Shown here piece by piece: positions 11,631-22,146 of a DNA stretch of 64,000 nucleotides. Numbering within the stretch: position 1 is the first letter of the stretch; every line of letters begins with the position of its first letter. A program made the translations under genes and the position numbers. Origin of the DNA: Homarus americanus. Taxonomy: Eukaryota > Arthropoda > Malacostraca > Decapoda > Nephropidae. A model generated the notes under the pieces. The model had not been told where the DNA came from. It did not search any database and was given only the letters and a program-made list of their open reading frames with translations. The DNA lies in contig NW_024756463.1 in NCBI RefSeq assembly GCF_018991925.1, positions 50,001-114,000 on the forward strand. Direction: 5' to 3'.

Positions 11631-11720
11631 TAACGGTTTATTGAAAAAGTTCTGCAGCCCGAAGGCTGAAAATATACATTGGACATAAATGACTTATTAC
11701 ATACATTGGTGGTTTAACAA
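11583..11720 (-). mobile_element. non-LTR retrotransposon 3' end (third copy)
   Basis: On the minus strand a GTATATTTTCAGCC block is followed by CAATAAACCGTTA and then an (ATT)n tail of about 50 bp (11583-11632). The same end, with the same AATAAACCGTT-(ATT)n order, terminates the reverse-transcriptase fragments at 28162 and 31430, so this is a 3'-end fragment of that family. The upstream limit is uncertain and no coding sequence is retained. Confidence 0.7.
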
Positions 11721-11810
11721 AAGCCTTCATTAGAGAAAGGTAAAGGAACATACAGTGAACATACAGATTAATGTAGGATTGCATGTGTTGAACAGCAAAC
11801 ACGTAGTGTA

Positions 11811-12184
11811 GTAACTCCTCCCAGATGGTGTTAGGAGAGGGACCTCACGTGGTAGTAATTCCCTCACAGATGGTGTTATGAGGGACCTGACGTGGTGTAG
11901 TAATTCTCACAGATGGTGTTATGAAGGTCCTCACGTGGTGTAGTAATTCCCTCACAGATGGTGTGATGAGGACTTGACGTGGTGTAGCAATTCCTCATAT
12001 GGTGTTATGAGGACATGTGGTGTAATAATTCCCTCACAGATGGTGTTATGAGGGTCTCACGTGGTGTAGTAATTCCTCACAGATGGTGTGATGAGGGACT
12101 TGACGTGGTGTAGCAATTCCTCACATATGGTATGATGAGGGTCCTCACGTGGTGTAGTAATTCCCTCACAGATGGTGTTATATG
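11811..12184 (+). repeat. minisatellite, about 43-46 bp unit (CAGATGGTGTTATGAGG)
   Basis: About eight imperfect units of GTGTAGTAATTCCCTCACAGATGGTGTTATGAGGG(A)CCTCACGTG type, with small deletions between copies. Confidence 0.9.
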
Positions 12185-12661
12185 AGTGAGGTTGGTCCCA
12201 GGCCTTCCTCTCGTAGACGGATTAACACATCGCTGGTTATCACGGGCCGTTATCACTGGGTACCTGGGACCTCACTGTGAAGGTTAACTTGGTTACGACT
12301 AGTTACTGTTGAGTTGTTCTCACTGACTTAAGCACTGTTCACCACTGTTCACCTCTGTTTAACACTGGTTCCGTTCCTTTCCTAAATGAAATTGTAACTT
12401 CTGGCGAGAACTTGTTGATATTCCGGTGGGGAGGAGGGTTCAGGGGAGGGTTGGTATGGGCCAACTTAACAGTTGACCTGGCTGCTCCGAGAGGAGCGCC
12501 AGGTACGTCTTGACCCTTCGGTGGTCAAGGATGTAGTGACTGAGTGACTGATTGACTGAGTGAATGAGGAGAAACAGTAATAGTAGTAACAGTGTTGTGG
12601 TCTGAGGCAGCAATTGACTATATATACTGTACATGGAAGGAGTTAATTCATATCTCTAGGC
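12185..12661. other. unique sequence
   Basis: Non-repetitive, with a short ACTG-like stretch near 12538-12570. Frame 12440-12634 (minus) is unrecognised. Confidence 0.45.
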
Positions 12662-12958
12662 GTCTGTTGGTAAGTGTTTGTGTGTCTGTTGGTAAGTGTT
12701 TGTGTGTCTGTTGGTAAGTGTTTGTGTGTCTGTTGGTAAGTGTTTGTGTGTCTGTTGGTAAGTGTTTGTGTGTCTGTTGGTAAGTGTTTGTGTGTCTGTT
12801 GGTAAGTGTTTGTGTGTCTGTTGGTAAGTGTTTGTGTGTCTGTTGGTAAGTGTTTGTGTGTCTGTTGGTAAGTGTTTGTGTGTCTGTTGGTAAGTGTTTG
12901 TGCGTCTGTTGGTAAGTGTTTGTGTGTCTGTTGGTAAGTGTCTGTGTGTCTGTTGGTT
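12662..12958 (+). repeat. 22-bp minisatellite, TCTGTTGGTAAGTGTTTGTGTG
   Basis: About 13 nearly identical head-to-tail units (phase checked at 12664 and 12686). High identity between copies points to recent expansion or homogenisation. The minus-strand 135-codon frame with a 22-residue Thr/Gln/His period is an artefact. Confidence 0.96.
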
Positions 12959-13159
12959 CTTGTTTGTCTGTCAGTCTGTGTCATTGGCTGTTGTAAGTTG
13001 AGGAGCTCTTGTAGTAACGACAACATCATAAAACAACGGAAAAAAGACAATTACCACTAGTAAACCGAGAACCATAGCCCTTGTAAATAGTAATATATAG
13101 GTATTTTATCTGTGTTAATCAATACTAATACTATTGATTAACCATTTATAAACAAATTA

Positions 13160-13203
<44 letters not shown>

Positions 13204-13377
13204 AGACTCTCCCCGTATTGGCAAGGACATGCACGGTGCAGTAGTGACGCAAATATGGTTACATAAATAGACAAGGAATTCCATGACTCTTAGAAATGAA
13301 ATTCATGCGCCTTGGGAAAGTTCTCGTTCATGTAAAACGTATACCATTAAAGAAAGATCCCTAGCTATTGGTACTGG
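12959..13377. other. unique sequence with (AC)n
   Basis: Unique AT-rich sequence; (AC)n at 13162-13199. No gene seen. Confidence 0.5.
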
Positions 13378-13600
13378 ATTGCGACAGCTGAGTGGGATAC
13401 GGAACTCAATTCGGGATCCAGATGATGCTGGTTTGAATCCCAAGGTAAACCACTTAATTAGGCGCCCCCTGTCGATTAGCTGGTGAATGAGTATCTCAGT
13501 TAATAATTATTGGTGAAGTGATAGATGGTTGGGTAAAAGTGCCGGCCAAGTGCTGAAGAGAAGTCTATATGGGACACAATCACCATCTGGGTAAATAAGA
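13378..13600 (+). mobile_element. tRNA-derived SINE-like element with a CTT tail
   Basis: An A-box-like ACAGCTGAGTGGG (13384-13396) and a B-box-like GGTTTGAATCC (13430-13440; one change from GGTTCGAATCC) are spaced as in a tRNA. About 150 bp of unrelated body follows and runs straight into the CTT array at 13604. The ACAGCTGAGTGG...GGTTCGA layout is typical of crustacean tRNA-SINEs as I recall them. Intact pol III function is doubtful. Identification is inference from box spacing and the 3' microsatellite tail. Confidence 0.5.
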
Positions 13601-13603
13601 AGA

Positions 13604-13914
13604 TTCTTCTTCTTCTTCTTCTTCTTCTTCTTCTTCTTCTTCTTCTTCTTCTTCTTCTTCTTCTTCTTCTTCTTCTTCTTCTTCTTCTTCTTCTTCTTCT
13701 TCTTCTTCTTCTTCTTCTTCTTCTTCTTCTTCTTCTTCTTCTTCTTCTTCTTCTTCTTCTTCTTCTTCTTCTTCTTCTTCTTCTTCTTCTTCTTCTTCTT
13801 CTTCTTCTTCTTCTTCTTCTTCTTCTTCTTCTTCTTCTTCTTCTTCTTCTTCTTCTTCTTCTTCTTCTTCTTCTTCTTCTTCTTCTTCTTCTTCTTCTTC
13901 TTCTTCTTCTTCTT

Positions 13915-13948
<34 letters not shown>

Positions 13949-13975
13949 ATTCTTCTTCTTCTTCTTCTTCTTCTT

Positions 13976-14006
<31 letters not shown>

Positions 14007-14085
14007 TTTATTACTATTTACTTCTTCTTCTTTTTTTTTATTATTTATATATTCTTCTTCTTCTTCTTCTTCTTCTTCTTCTTTA

Positions 14086-14116
<31 letters not shown>

Positions 14117-14530
14117 CTTCACATTCTTCTTCTTCTTCTTCTTCTTCTTCTTCTTCTTCTTCTTCTATTTACTTCTTCTTCTTCTTCTTATTCATCTATT
14201 TATTTCTTCTACTTCTTCTTCTTCTTCTTCTTCTAACTCTATTCTTCTTCTTCTTCTTCTTCCTTCTTCTTCTTCTTCTTCTTCTTCTTCTTCTTCTTCT
14301 TCTTCTTCCTTCTTCCTTCTTCTTCTTCTTCTTCTTCTTTTCTTCTTTACTTCTTCTTTATCTACTTCTTCTTTATTTATTTATTTTCTTCTTATTTACT
14401 TATTTATCTACTTATTCCTTATTATTCTTATTCTATTTATTATTTATTCCTTCTTCTTCTTCTTCTTTATTTATTTCTTCTTTATTCTTCCCCTTCTTCT
14501 TCTTCTTCTTCTTCTTCTTCTTTAACTTCT

Positions 14531-14563
<33 letters not shown>

Positions 14564-14641
14564 CTTTATTCTTCTTCTTCTTCTTCTTCTTCTTATTCTT
14601 CTTCTTCTTCTTCTTCTTCTTCTTCTTCTTCTTCTTCTTCT

Positions 14642-14674
<33 letters not shown>

Positions 14675-15233
14675 CAACTACCTTATTACTTCTTCTTCTT
14701 CTTCAACTACCTATTTATTTCTTCTTCTTCCTTCTTCTTCTACTTCTTCTTCTTCTTTTCTTCTTCTTCTTCTTCTTCTTTTCTCTTCTTTACTTATTCT
14801 TCTTCTTCTATCTTCTTCTCTTCTTCTTATTCTTCTTCTTCTTCTTTCTTATTTCTTATTTATTTCTTTACTACTACTATTTATTTATTTCTTCTCCTTC
14901 TTCTTCTTCTTCTTCTTCTTCCTTTAACTTATTCTTCTCTTCAACTATTTATTATTCTTCTTCTTCTTCTTCTTCTTCTTCTTCTTCTTCTTCTTCTTCT
15001 TCTTCTTCTTCTTCTTCTTCTTCTTCTTCTTCTTCTTCTTCTTCTTCTTCTTCTTCTTCTTCTTCTTCTTCTTCTTCTTCTTCCTTCTTCTTCTTCTTCT
15101 TCTTCTTTTCTTCTTATCTTCTTCTTCTTCTTCTTCTTATTATTCTTCTTCTTCTTCTTCTTCTTCTTCTTCTTCTTCTTCTTTTCTTCTTTTTCTTCCT
15201 TCTTCCTTCTTCCTTTCTTACTTCTTCTTCGCT
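13604..15233 (+). repeat. very large (CTT)n array
   Basis: The first 341 bp (13604-13944) are an uninterrupted TTC/CTT run. The remaining 1.3 kb is CTT broken by TTATTTA, TTACTT and TTCC variants. The plus strand is almost pure pyrimidine plus A. The minus-strand frame 14941-15255, essentially Lys/Arg/Glu, is an artefact. A SINE-like element abuts the pure end, so the array may have grown from its 3' tail. Confidence 0.98.
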
Positions 15234-15309
15234 GTTTATAATAAGTGTTTACCATCTCCTCCTTACCTCACCCCCTCCCCATCTACACTCACCCTCTACC
15301 CTCACAATA

Positions 15310-15352
15310 ACACAACACAACACAACACAACACAACACAACACAACACAACA
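15310..15352 (+). repeat. (CAACA)n microsatellite
   Basis: About eight perfect CACAA pentamers. Confidence 0.95.
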
Positions 15353-15429
15353 GGCGCCAAAGAATATATTTAATTGTCTAGATTTCTTTATTTTGTCATT
15401 TAACTTCTGATTTTACCCTACACCGTGTA

Positions 15430-15782
15430 GCTATCTGTCTCTTTGTTTATCTGTCTGTCTGTCTATATGTATGTCTGTACCTATATCTTTGTGTCTCTGT
15501 CTGTCTGTCTGTCTATATGTATGTCTGTACCTATATCTTTGTGTCTCTGTCCTCTGTCTATTTCTCTACCAGGTTATATATCTAACATTTTTTCTGTCTA
15601 AATCTGTCTAAATATCTTTCTGTCTACCTGTCTCTGTCTCTAGCTTGTTATCTGTCTATCTATGTGTCTGTATATTTGTCTCACTGTCAGTCTGTCTTTC
15701 TGTTTACCTGTTTGTATGTCTATCTTACTGTCTGTCTAACTTTCTCTGTCTATCTACTTGTTTGTCTGTCTGTCTGTCTATC
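15430..15782 (+). repeat. (CTGT)n-rich minisatellite
   Basis: CTGT tetramers interleaved with TATATGTATGTCTGTACCTATATCTTTGTGTCTCTGTC, a block present twice in tandem (about 15460-15500 and 15512-15552). Confidence 0.88.
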
Positions 15783-15856
15783 ACAAAACATCAACATAAA
15801 ACACACATAGAAATACAAAATAAATAAAAAAAAACACACGGTATATACTCCAGAAT

Positions 15857-16001
15857 CTCTCCCCCTCCCCTTCCCCTTCCTCCCCCTCCCCTATCCCCAT
15901 CCCCCTTCCTACACCCCCTCTAAACCCTCCTCACTATCCCTCATCCTTTCTAAACCTCCTCCTCTTCCATCCCCACCCTCCCCTCCTCCCCCCCCCCCCC
16001 A
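15857..16001 (+). repeat. C-rich polypyrimidine tract
   Basis: CCCCTCCCC-type sequence ending in a run of about 11 C at 15989-16000. Confidence 0.85.
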
Positions 16002-16244
16002 TGAAGCTTTTGACACTGGGTTTTATTTAAAAGATCTGAACCTCCTTTTGTGCGTGTTGTCAAACAGAAAGAAAGCTTCGAATCCCGTAATCGCCTTGCA
16101 TACCCGATCTGACACACTTTACGCGGTATTCAGATGTTGACGTCGAGCGGAAAGAGAGGATCTTATTATATACGTCTTGTGTCGCGCTGGTTGGTTACAC
16201 ACCACAAAAACGTCTTCACCTCTTCCTTCTTCTCCTTCTCTTCC

Positions 16245-16333
16245 TACTAGTACTACTACTACTACTTCTACTACGACAAAAACTACTAATGCGCTACTGC
16301 TACTCTTTCTATTACTACTACTACTGCCACTAC
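16245..16333 (+). repeat. (CTA)n-rich tract
   Basis: ACTACTACTACTACT with GCTACT and other interruptions. It lies about 100 bp beyond the 3' end of the minus-strand retroelement at 16430; whether it is that element's tail is uncertain. Confidence 0.8.
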
Positions 16334-16429
16334 TATTACAACTTTTTTTAATTTTTTTCATCTTTTACACGTGGCCACCAGCCTCCCCCTATAGCCACAC
16401 CTTCGCCGCCATTTTATTACCTTAAAATT

Positions 16430-17690
16430 AAATATCCTAATACATAAGTAGTTATCCTAGCTGTGTTGAGTTAGTTGAGCCCCAGATCTATGCGACATTC
16501 AGTGACTGTTGCCTCATAGTCAATATCTGCAACTGTTGTCGGCTTTGGGGCCGATGCTCTCGTTCCCCTGAGGCAGAGCAAAGCCGACCTAAGGAGAGAG
16601 AAGGACAGTCGACATCTCATCCAGGCTGTAACATAACTTCTGGGCTGCTGCTTCTGTTCGGATAGTACCTCCGCGAGTCTGACATAGAAGCATCTTGCAC
16701 TTGGTCCCATCCCACCAGAGGTTGTGAACACTAGAGGAGTGAAGCTGCCTTGATCAACGTTCTGAATGTTCTCCCCGTATGCCCTTATCTTGTCGTTCTC
16801 GTTCCTCCTGTGTGCAGCATCGAGAGCTAAGTTACGGTGACATGCGGCCATGGGATAAAAAATCCTGATGTCGAAGAAAGCTCGCTGTCCCAGCGTCCAG
16901 AATCCTCGAGCACTGACGCCAACACGGGATGTGTTTGAGTCCTATGTTGGAAATTCTCACCATCGAATGGAAGGAGGGTCGGTTCTACCCTGACATCATG
17001 GCAGATTTCCTTCAACATATTTGCTGTGAGATCCCTTACTTCGTCATGCCTCATGCATATGAAGCCCCCTTTCTTGCACACCATGGCGTGATCGACGTCA
17101 TAGGAAGAGCCACACACGCATTGGGAGGGCAAACCTTCTGCTGGCCTACCGTACCTTAGAGCATTGGCATCTGTAAATTCTTGTTTATTGAGACTGAAAC
17201 CATTTGCCCTTATCGGTAACGTAGTTAACCAGTTCGAGGCGCCCACCTCCTACGCTATAGCTGCTTTTTTTCTTGAAATTCTCTGGTACTTGCAGCAACA
17301 GTTGCTGCAACTTATCACTTTGGCCGTGCTGTCGTTTACTTCACTGGTATCCACCTCCCTTGTTGCGTTCTGAGCTTTTATGCAGTCCGTGAGGTCTGCC
17401 ATGAGCTTAACTGAGTTTTGATGTTCGGTGGCAGCAATCTCCTCTGGATTGGTCAATCCCATTCCTCCCAGTCTCGGTGGTAGTGCAAGGAGTGATCTTT
17501 CTGCTGGGGTTAAGTGAGGGTGTTTCACTAATTTGGTAATGAAATTGACACTGATAGCTTCTTCCAGAGGGTGGAGGAGGGGTTCGATATCAGGGATAAT
17601 GTGCTCATCAGGTAGTTCCAGCGATGCTTGACTCCATGGGTGAATGCCGCAAAAGCCGCATGTGGCTCTGTGTTAGCAATCTCAGACACC
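16430..17690 (-). pseudogene. decayed non-LTR retrotransposon: post-RT region with zinc-knuckle and endonuclease-like domain
   Basis: Read from 17690 down, minus-strand segments in shifting frames give a PHAAFAAFTHG motif (about 17634-17665), a LALPPRLGGMG motif (about 17463-17495), a GASNWLTTLP motif, a CxCx7Hx3C cluster (Cys at 17120 and 17114, His at 17090, Cys at 17078), an RHDEVRD motif (about 17028-17048), ARGFWTLGQRAFFDIRIF (about 16855-16910) and GSFTPLVFTTSGGMGP (about 16700-16750), ending at a stop at 16471. The order Cys/His cluster, RH(D/N)xxxRD, then (R)xD-(x)n-FFDxR fits a restriction-like endonuclease of R2/NeSL-type elements; that assignment is inference. At least three frameshifts (near 17600, 17250 and 16940) make it a pseudogene. 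The expected Asp before ARGFW is Gly here (codon 16918-16920), so a catalytic residue may be lost. Its 5' side is truncated at the 61-bp array. Confidence 0.75.
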
Positions 17691-18520
17691 ATTCCATTCT
17701 TCATAATTCACCATAGTGGCACCATTCATCAAAATTCACCATAGTGACACCATTCATCATAACTCATCATAATGGCACCATTCCATTCATCATAATTCAC
17801 CATAGTGGCACCATTCCATTCACCATAATTCACCATAGTGACACCATTCATCATAACTCATCATAATGGCACCATTCCATTCATCATAATTCACCATAGT
17901 GGCACCATTCCATTCACCATAATTCACCATAGTGACACCATTCATCATAACTCATCATAATGGCACCATTCCATTCATCATAATTCACCATAGTGGCACC
18001 ATTCATCATAACTCATCATAATGGCACCATTCCATTCATCATAATTCACCATAATGGCACCATTCATAATAACTCACCATAGTGGCACCATTCCATTCAT
18101 CATAATTCACCATAGTGACACCATTCATCATAACTCATCATAATGGCACCATTCCATTCATCATAATTCACCATAGTGGCACCATTCATCATAGCTCATC
18201 ATAATGGCACCATTCCATTCATCATAATTCACCATAATGGCACCATTCATAATAACTCACCATAGTGGCACCATTCCATTCATCATAATTCACCATAGTG
18301 ACACCATTCATCATAACTCATCATAATGGCACCATTCCATTCATCATAATTCACCATAGTGACACCATTCATCATAACTCATCATAATGGCACCATTCCA
18401 TTCATCATAATTCACCATAATGGCACCATTCATAATAACTCACCATAGTGGCACCATTCCATTCACCATAATTCACCATAGTGACACCATTCATCATAAC
18501 TCATCATAATGGCACCAGTC
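17691..18520 (+). repeat. 61-bp minisatellite of CATCATAATTCACCATAGTGGCAC type
   Basis: About 14 units. Each 61-bp unit is a dimer of related halves (CACCATTCCATTCATCATAATTCACCATAGTGG and CACCATTCATCATAACTCATCATAATGG), with further CAT(C/A)AT sub-repeats. Higher-order variants (a GTGACACC block, a CATAATAACTCACC block) recur in order, showing multi-unit amplification. It begins exactly where the retroelement pseudogene ends. Confidence 0.95.
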
Positions 18521-19540
18521 ACAACTCATTATTTATGGCACCATTTACTTACTACAATAGCACCAACCACTCACCCTGTCAGTGACGTCATTATCACAAA
18601 TGCAGTAATACCCTTCAAGGCTTGGGCGGGCAGAGCTTCACCAGGGTCCTAATGTTCACACTTTCTTACATTAAGTAATCCTCCCAATCCCCTCCTCTCC
18701 CACTCCTTCCCTCCCCTTTCTTCACTTCCCCTTCCTCTCCCCTCCCCTTCCTCTCCCCTCCCCTTTCTTCACTTCCCCTTCCTCTCCCCTCCCCTTCCTC
18801 TCCCCTCCCCTTCCTTCCCTTCCCCTTCCTCTCCCCTCCTCTCCCCAGCTATACTTCAAGTCCAAGAGCAGTATTGACGCCATTATTAGCACCATCTTTA
18901 GGCAATAGGTTAAGAGGGATATTGATTTATTTATTTATTGAGGCAAAATATCAGCACAGGAATCTTTGGAAATCCGTCTTTTTTTTTTGTAGCTTATAAA
19001 AATGAAATATACATATGTTGCTCTTACGTCATTTATTTAAGGGAAAATTCAACTCAACGTACTTCTGAAAATCTATCTTTGTTTTAACTTACGAGAGACA
19101 GGTGAACTTATTTTCCATATCTTTAAGTTCATGGTGGAACAAAAAAAACACTTACGAACTCCTATGAATCCGTTTTCGTTTTTTTTTACTTTCGTCGCTT
19201 CGTAGCTTAAAAGAACAACTTACGAACTCCTATGAATCCGGTTTCGTTTTTCTATGTCTGTCGTAGCTTAAAAGAGCAGCCAGGCCGATGTTACTCTCCC
19301 CACACCGTCCAAGTCAAGAGCATAAATCACCCTAAGAAATTTATCATATATCACACGGGAGAAGGTTACAAGTCTACGTATACTCGATAATAAATGCATT
19401 ACAGCCAGGAACATAATTTCCTCCCGTGAGAAATATATTGCCAGAATATTTCCACAATATTTCCCTTCGGTGTGACCTTAAACTCGGGGTGACATAATAA
19501 GTCTTACACCTGACTGATGTTAAAGTGATGATAATATCTT
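18521..19540. other. unique sequence with polypyrimidine tract and a local duplication
   Basis: 18690-18848 is a CCTTCCTCTCCCCTCC pyrimidine tract. At 19140-19275 a block of about 65-70 bp (ACTTACGAACTCCTATGAATCCG...CGTAGCTTAAAAGA) is present twice in tandem. The rest is unique AT-rich sequence without a recognised gene. Confidence 0.6.
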
Positions 19541-22077
19541 TTACAGTTAATAGGCGGAGATAAGTGAGGAAAGAGTCATATATACAGTTAATATACGGAG
19601 ATAAGTGAGGAAAGAGTCATATATACAGTTAATAGGTGGAGATAAGTGAGGAAACAGTCATATATACAGTTAATATGCGGAGATAAGTGATGAAAAGTCA
19701 TATATACAGTTAATAGGTGGAGATAAGTGAGGAAAAGTCATATATACAGTTAATAGGTGGAGATAAGTGAGGAAAAGTCATATATACAGTTAATAGGTGG
19801 AGATAAGTGAGGAAAAGTCATATATACAGTTAATAGGCGGAGATAAGTGAGGAAAAGTCATATATACAGTTAATATGCGGAGATAAGTGAGGAAAAGTCA
19901 TATATACAGTTAATAGTTGGAGATAAGTGAGGAAAAGTCATATACAGTTAATAGGTGGAATAAGTGAGAAAAGTCATATATACAGTTAATAGGCGGAGAT
20001 AAGTGAGGAAAGGAGTGCTATATACAGTTAATATGTGGAATAAGTGAGGAAAGAAGTCATATACAGTTAATAGGCGGAATGAAGTGAGGGAAAAAGTCAT
20101 ATATACAGTTAATATGCGGAGATAGAGTGAGAAAAGTCATATATAGAGTTAATAGGCGGAGAATAAGTGAGAAAAGTCATATATACAGTTAATAGGTGGA
20201 GATAAGTGAGAAAAGTCATATATATACAGTTAATAGGCGGAGATAAGTGAGGAAAAAGTCCTTATATACAGTTAATATGCGGAGATAAGTGAGGAAAAGT
20301 CATATATATAGAGTTAATAGAGGCGGAGAATAAGTGAGAAAAGTCATATATACAGTTAATAGATTTGGAGATAAGTGAGGAAAAAGTCATATATACAGTT
20401 AATATGTGGAGATAAGTGAGAGAGAAGAGTCATATATACAGTTAATAGGCGGAATAAGTGAGGAAAAGTCATATATACGAGTTAATATGCGGAATAAGTG
20501 AGGAAAAAGTCATATATAGAGTTAATAGGCGGAATAAGTGAGGAAAGGTCATATATACAGTTAATAGGTGGAGATAAGTGAGGAAAAGTCATATACAGTT
20601 AATAGGTGGAGATAAGTGAGGAAAAGACATATATACAGTTAATAGGTGGAGATAAGAGAGGAAAAGACATATATACAGTTAATAGGTGGAGATAAGAGAG
20701 GAAAAGAGTCATATATACAGTTAATATGCGGAGATAAGTGAGGAAAAGACATATATACAGTTAATAGGTGGAGATAAGTGAGGAAAAGACATATATACAG
20801 TTAATAGGTGGAGATAAGAGAGGAAAAGAGTCATATATACAGTTAATAGGTGGAGATAAGTGAGGAAACAGTCATATATACAGTTAATAGGTGGAGATAA
20901 GTGAGGAAAAGACATATATACAGTTAATAGGTGGAGATAAGAGAGGAAAAGAGTCATATATACAGTTAATATGCGGAGATAAGTGAGGAAAAGACATATA
21001 TACAGTTAATAGGTGGAGATAAGAGAGTAAAAGACATATATACAGTTAATAGGTGGAGATAAGTGAGGAAACAGTCATATATACAGTTAATAGGTGGAGA
21101 TAAGTGAGGAAACAGTCATATATACAGTTAATAGGTGGAGATAAGTGAGGAAAAGACATATATACAGTTAATAGGTGGAGATAAGTGAGGAAACAGTCAT
21201 ATATACAGTTAATAGGTGGAGATAAGTGAGGAAAAGACATATATACAGTTAATAGGTGGAGATAAATGAGAAAAAGACATATATACAGTTAATAGGTGGA
21301 GATAAGAGAGGAAAAGACATATATACAGTTAATAGGTGGCGATAAGTGAGGAAACAGTCATATATACAGTTAATAGGGGGAGATAAGTGAGGAAACAGTC
21401 ATATATACAGTTAATAAGGGGAGATAAGTGAGGAAACAGTCATATATACAGTTAATAGGTGGAGATAAGTGAGGAAACAGTCATATATACAGTTAATAGG
21501 TGGAGATAAGTAAGGAAAAGACATATATACAGTTAATAGGTGGAGATAAGAGAGTAAAAGACATATATACAGTTAATAGGCGGAGATAAGTGAGGAAACA
21601 GTCATATATACAGTTAATAGGTGGAGATAAGTAAGGAAAAGACATATATACAGTTAATAGGCGGAGATAGGTGAGGAAACAGTCATATATACAGTTAATA
21701 GGCGGAGATAAGTGAGGAAACAGTCATATATACAGTTAATAGGTGGAGATAAGTAAGGAAAAGACATATATACAGTTAATAGGCGGAGATAAGTGAGGAA
21801 AAGAGTCATATATACAGTTAATATGCGGAGATAAGTGAGGAAAAGTCATATATACAGTTAATAGGTGGAGATAAGTGAGGAAAAGAGTCATATATACAGT
21901 TAATAGGTGGAGATAAGAGAGGAAAAGACATATATACAGTTAATAGGCGGAGATAAGTGAGGAAACAGTCATATATACAGTTAATAGGTGGAGATAAGTG
22001 AGGAAACAGTCATATATACAGTTAATAGGCGGAGATAAGTGAGGAAACAGTCATATATACAGTTAATAGGCGGAGAT
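19541..22077 (+). repeat. 40-bp satellite array, about 2.5 kb
   Basis: About 62 head-to-tail units of GTTAATAGGTGGAGATAAGT + GAGGAAAAG(A/T)CATATATACA. Three unit types alternate by the GAGGAAAAGA, GAGGAAACAGT and GAGGAAAAGAGT segments (40, 41 and 42 bp). The region 19900-20530 carries many one-base indels, while 20560-22077 is more regular. It is the largest uniform block after the 20-bp array. Confidence 0.98.
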
Positions 22078-22146
22078 TTTTTATACATCCATTCTTCAAG
22101 ATATTATTAATTCATCTATAAAGTAATGGGTGAGTTATACATCTAT

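Noticed and set aside
14941..15255. Arg/Lys-rich nuclear-protein-like frame
   Set aside because: Translation of the CTT array on the minus strand.
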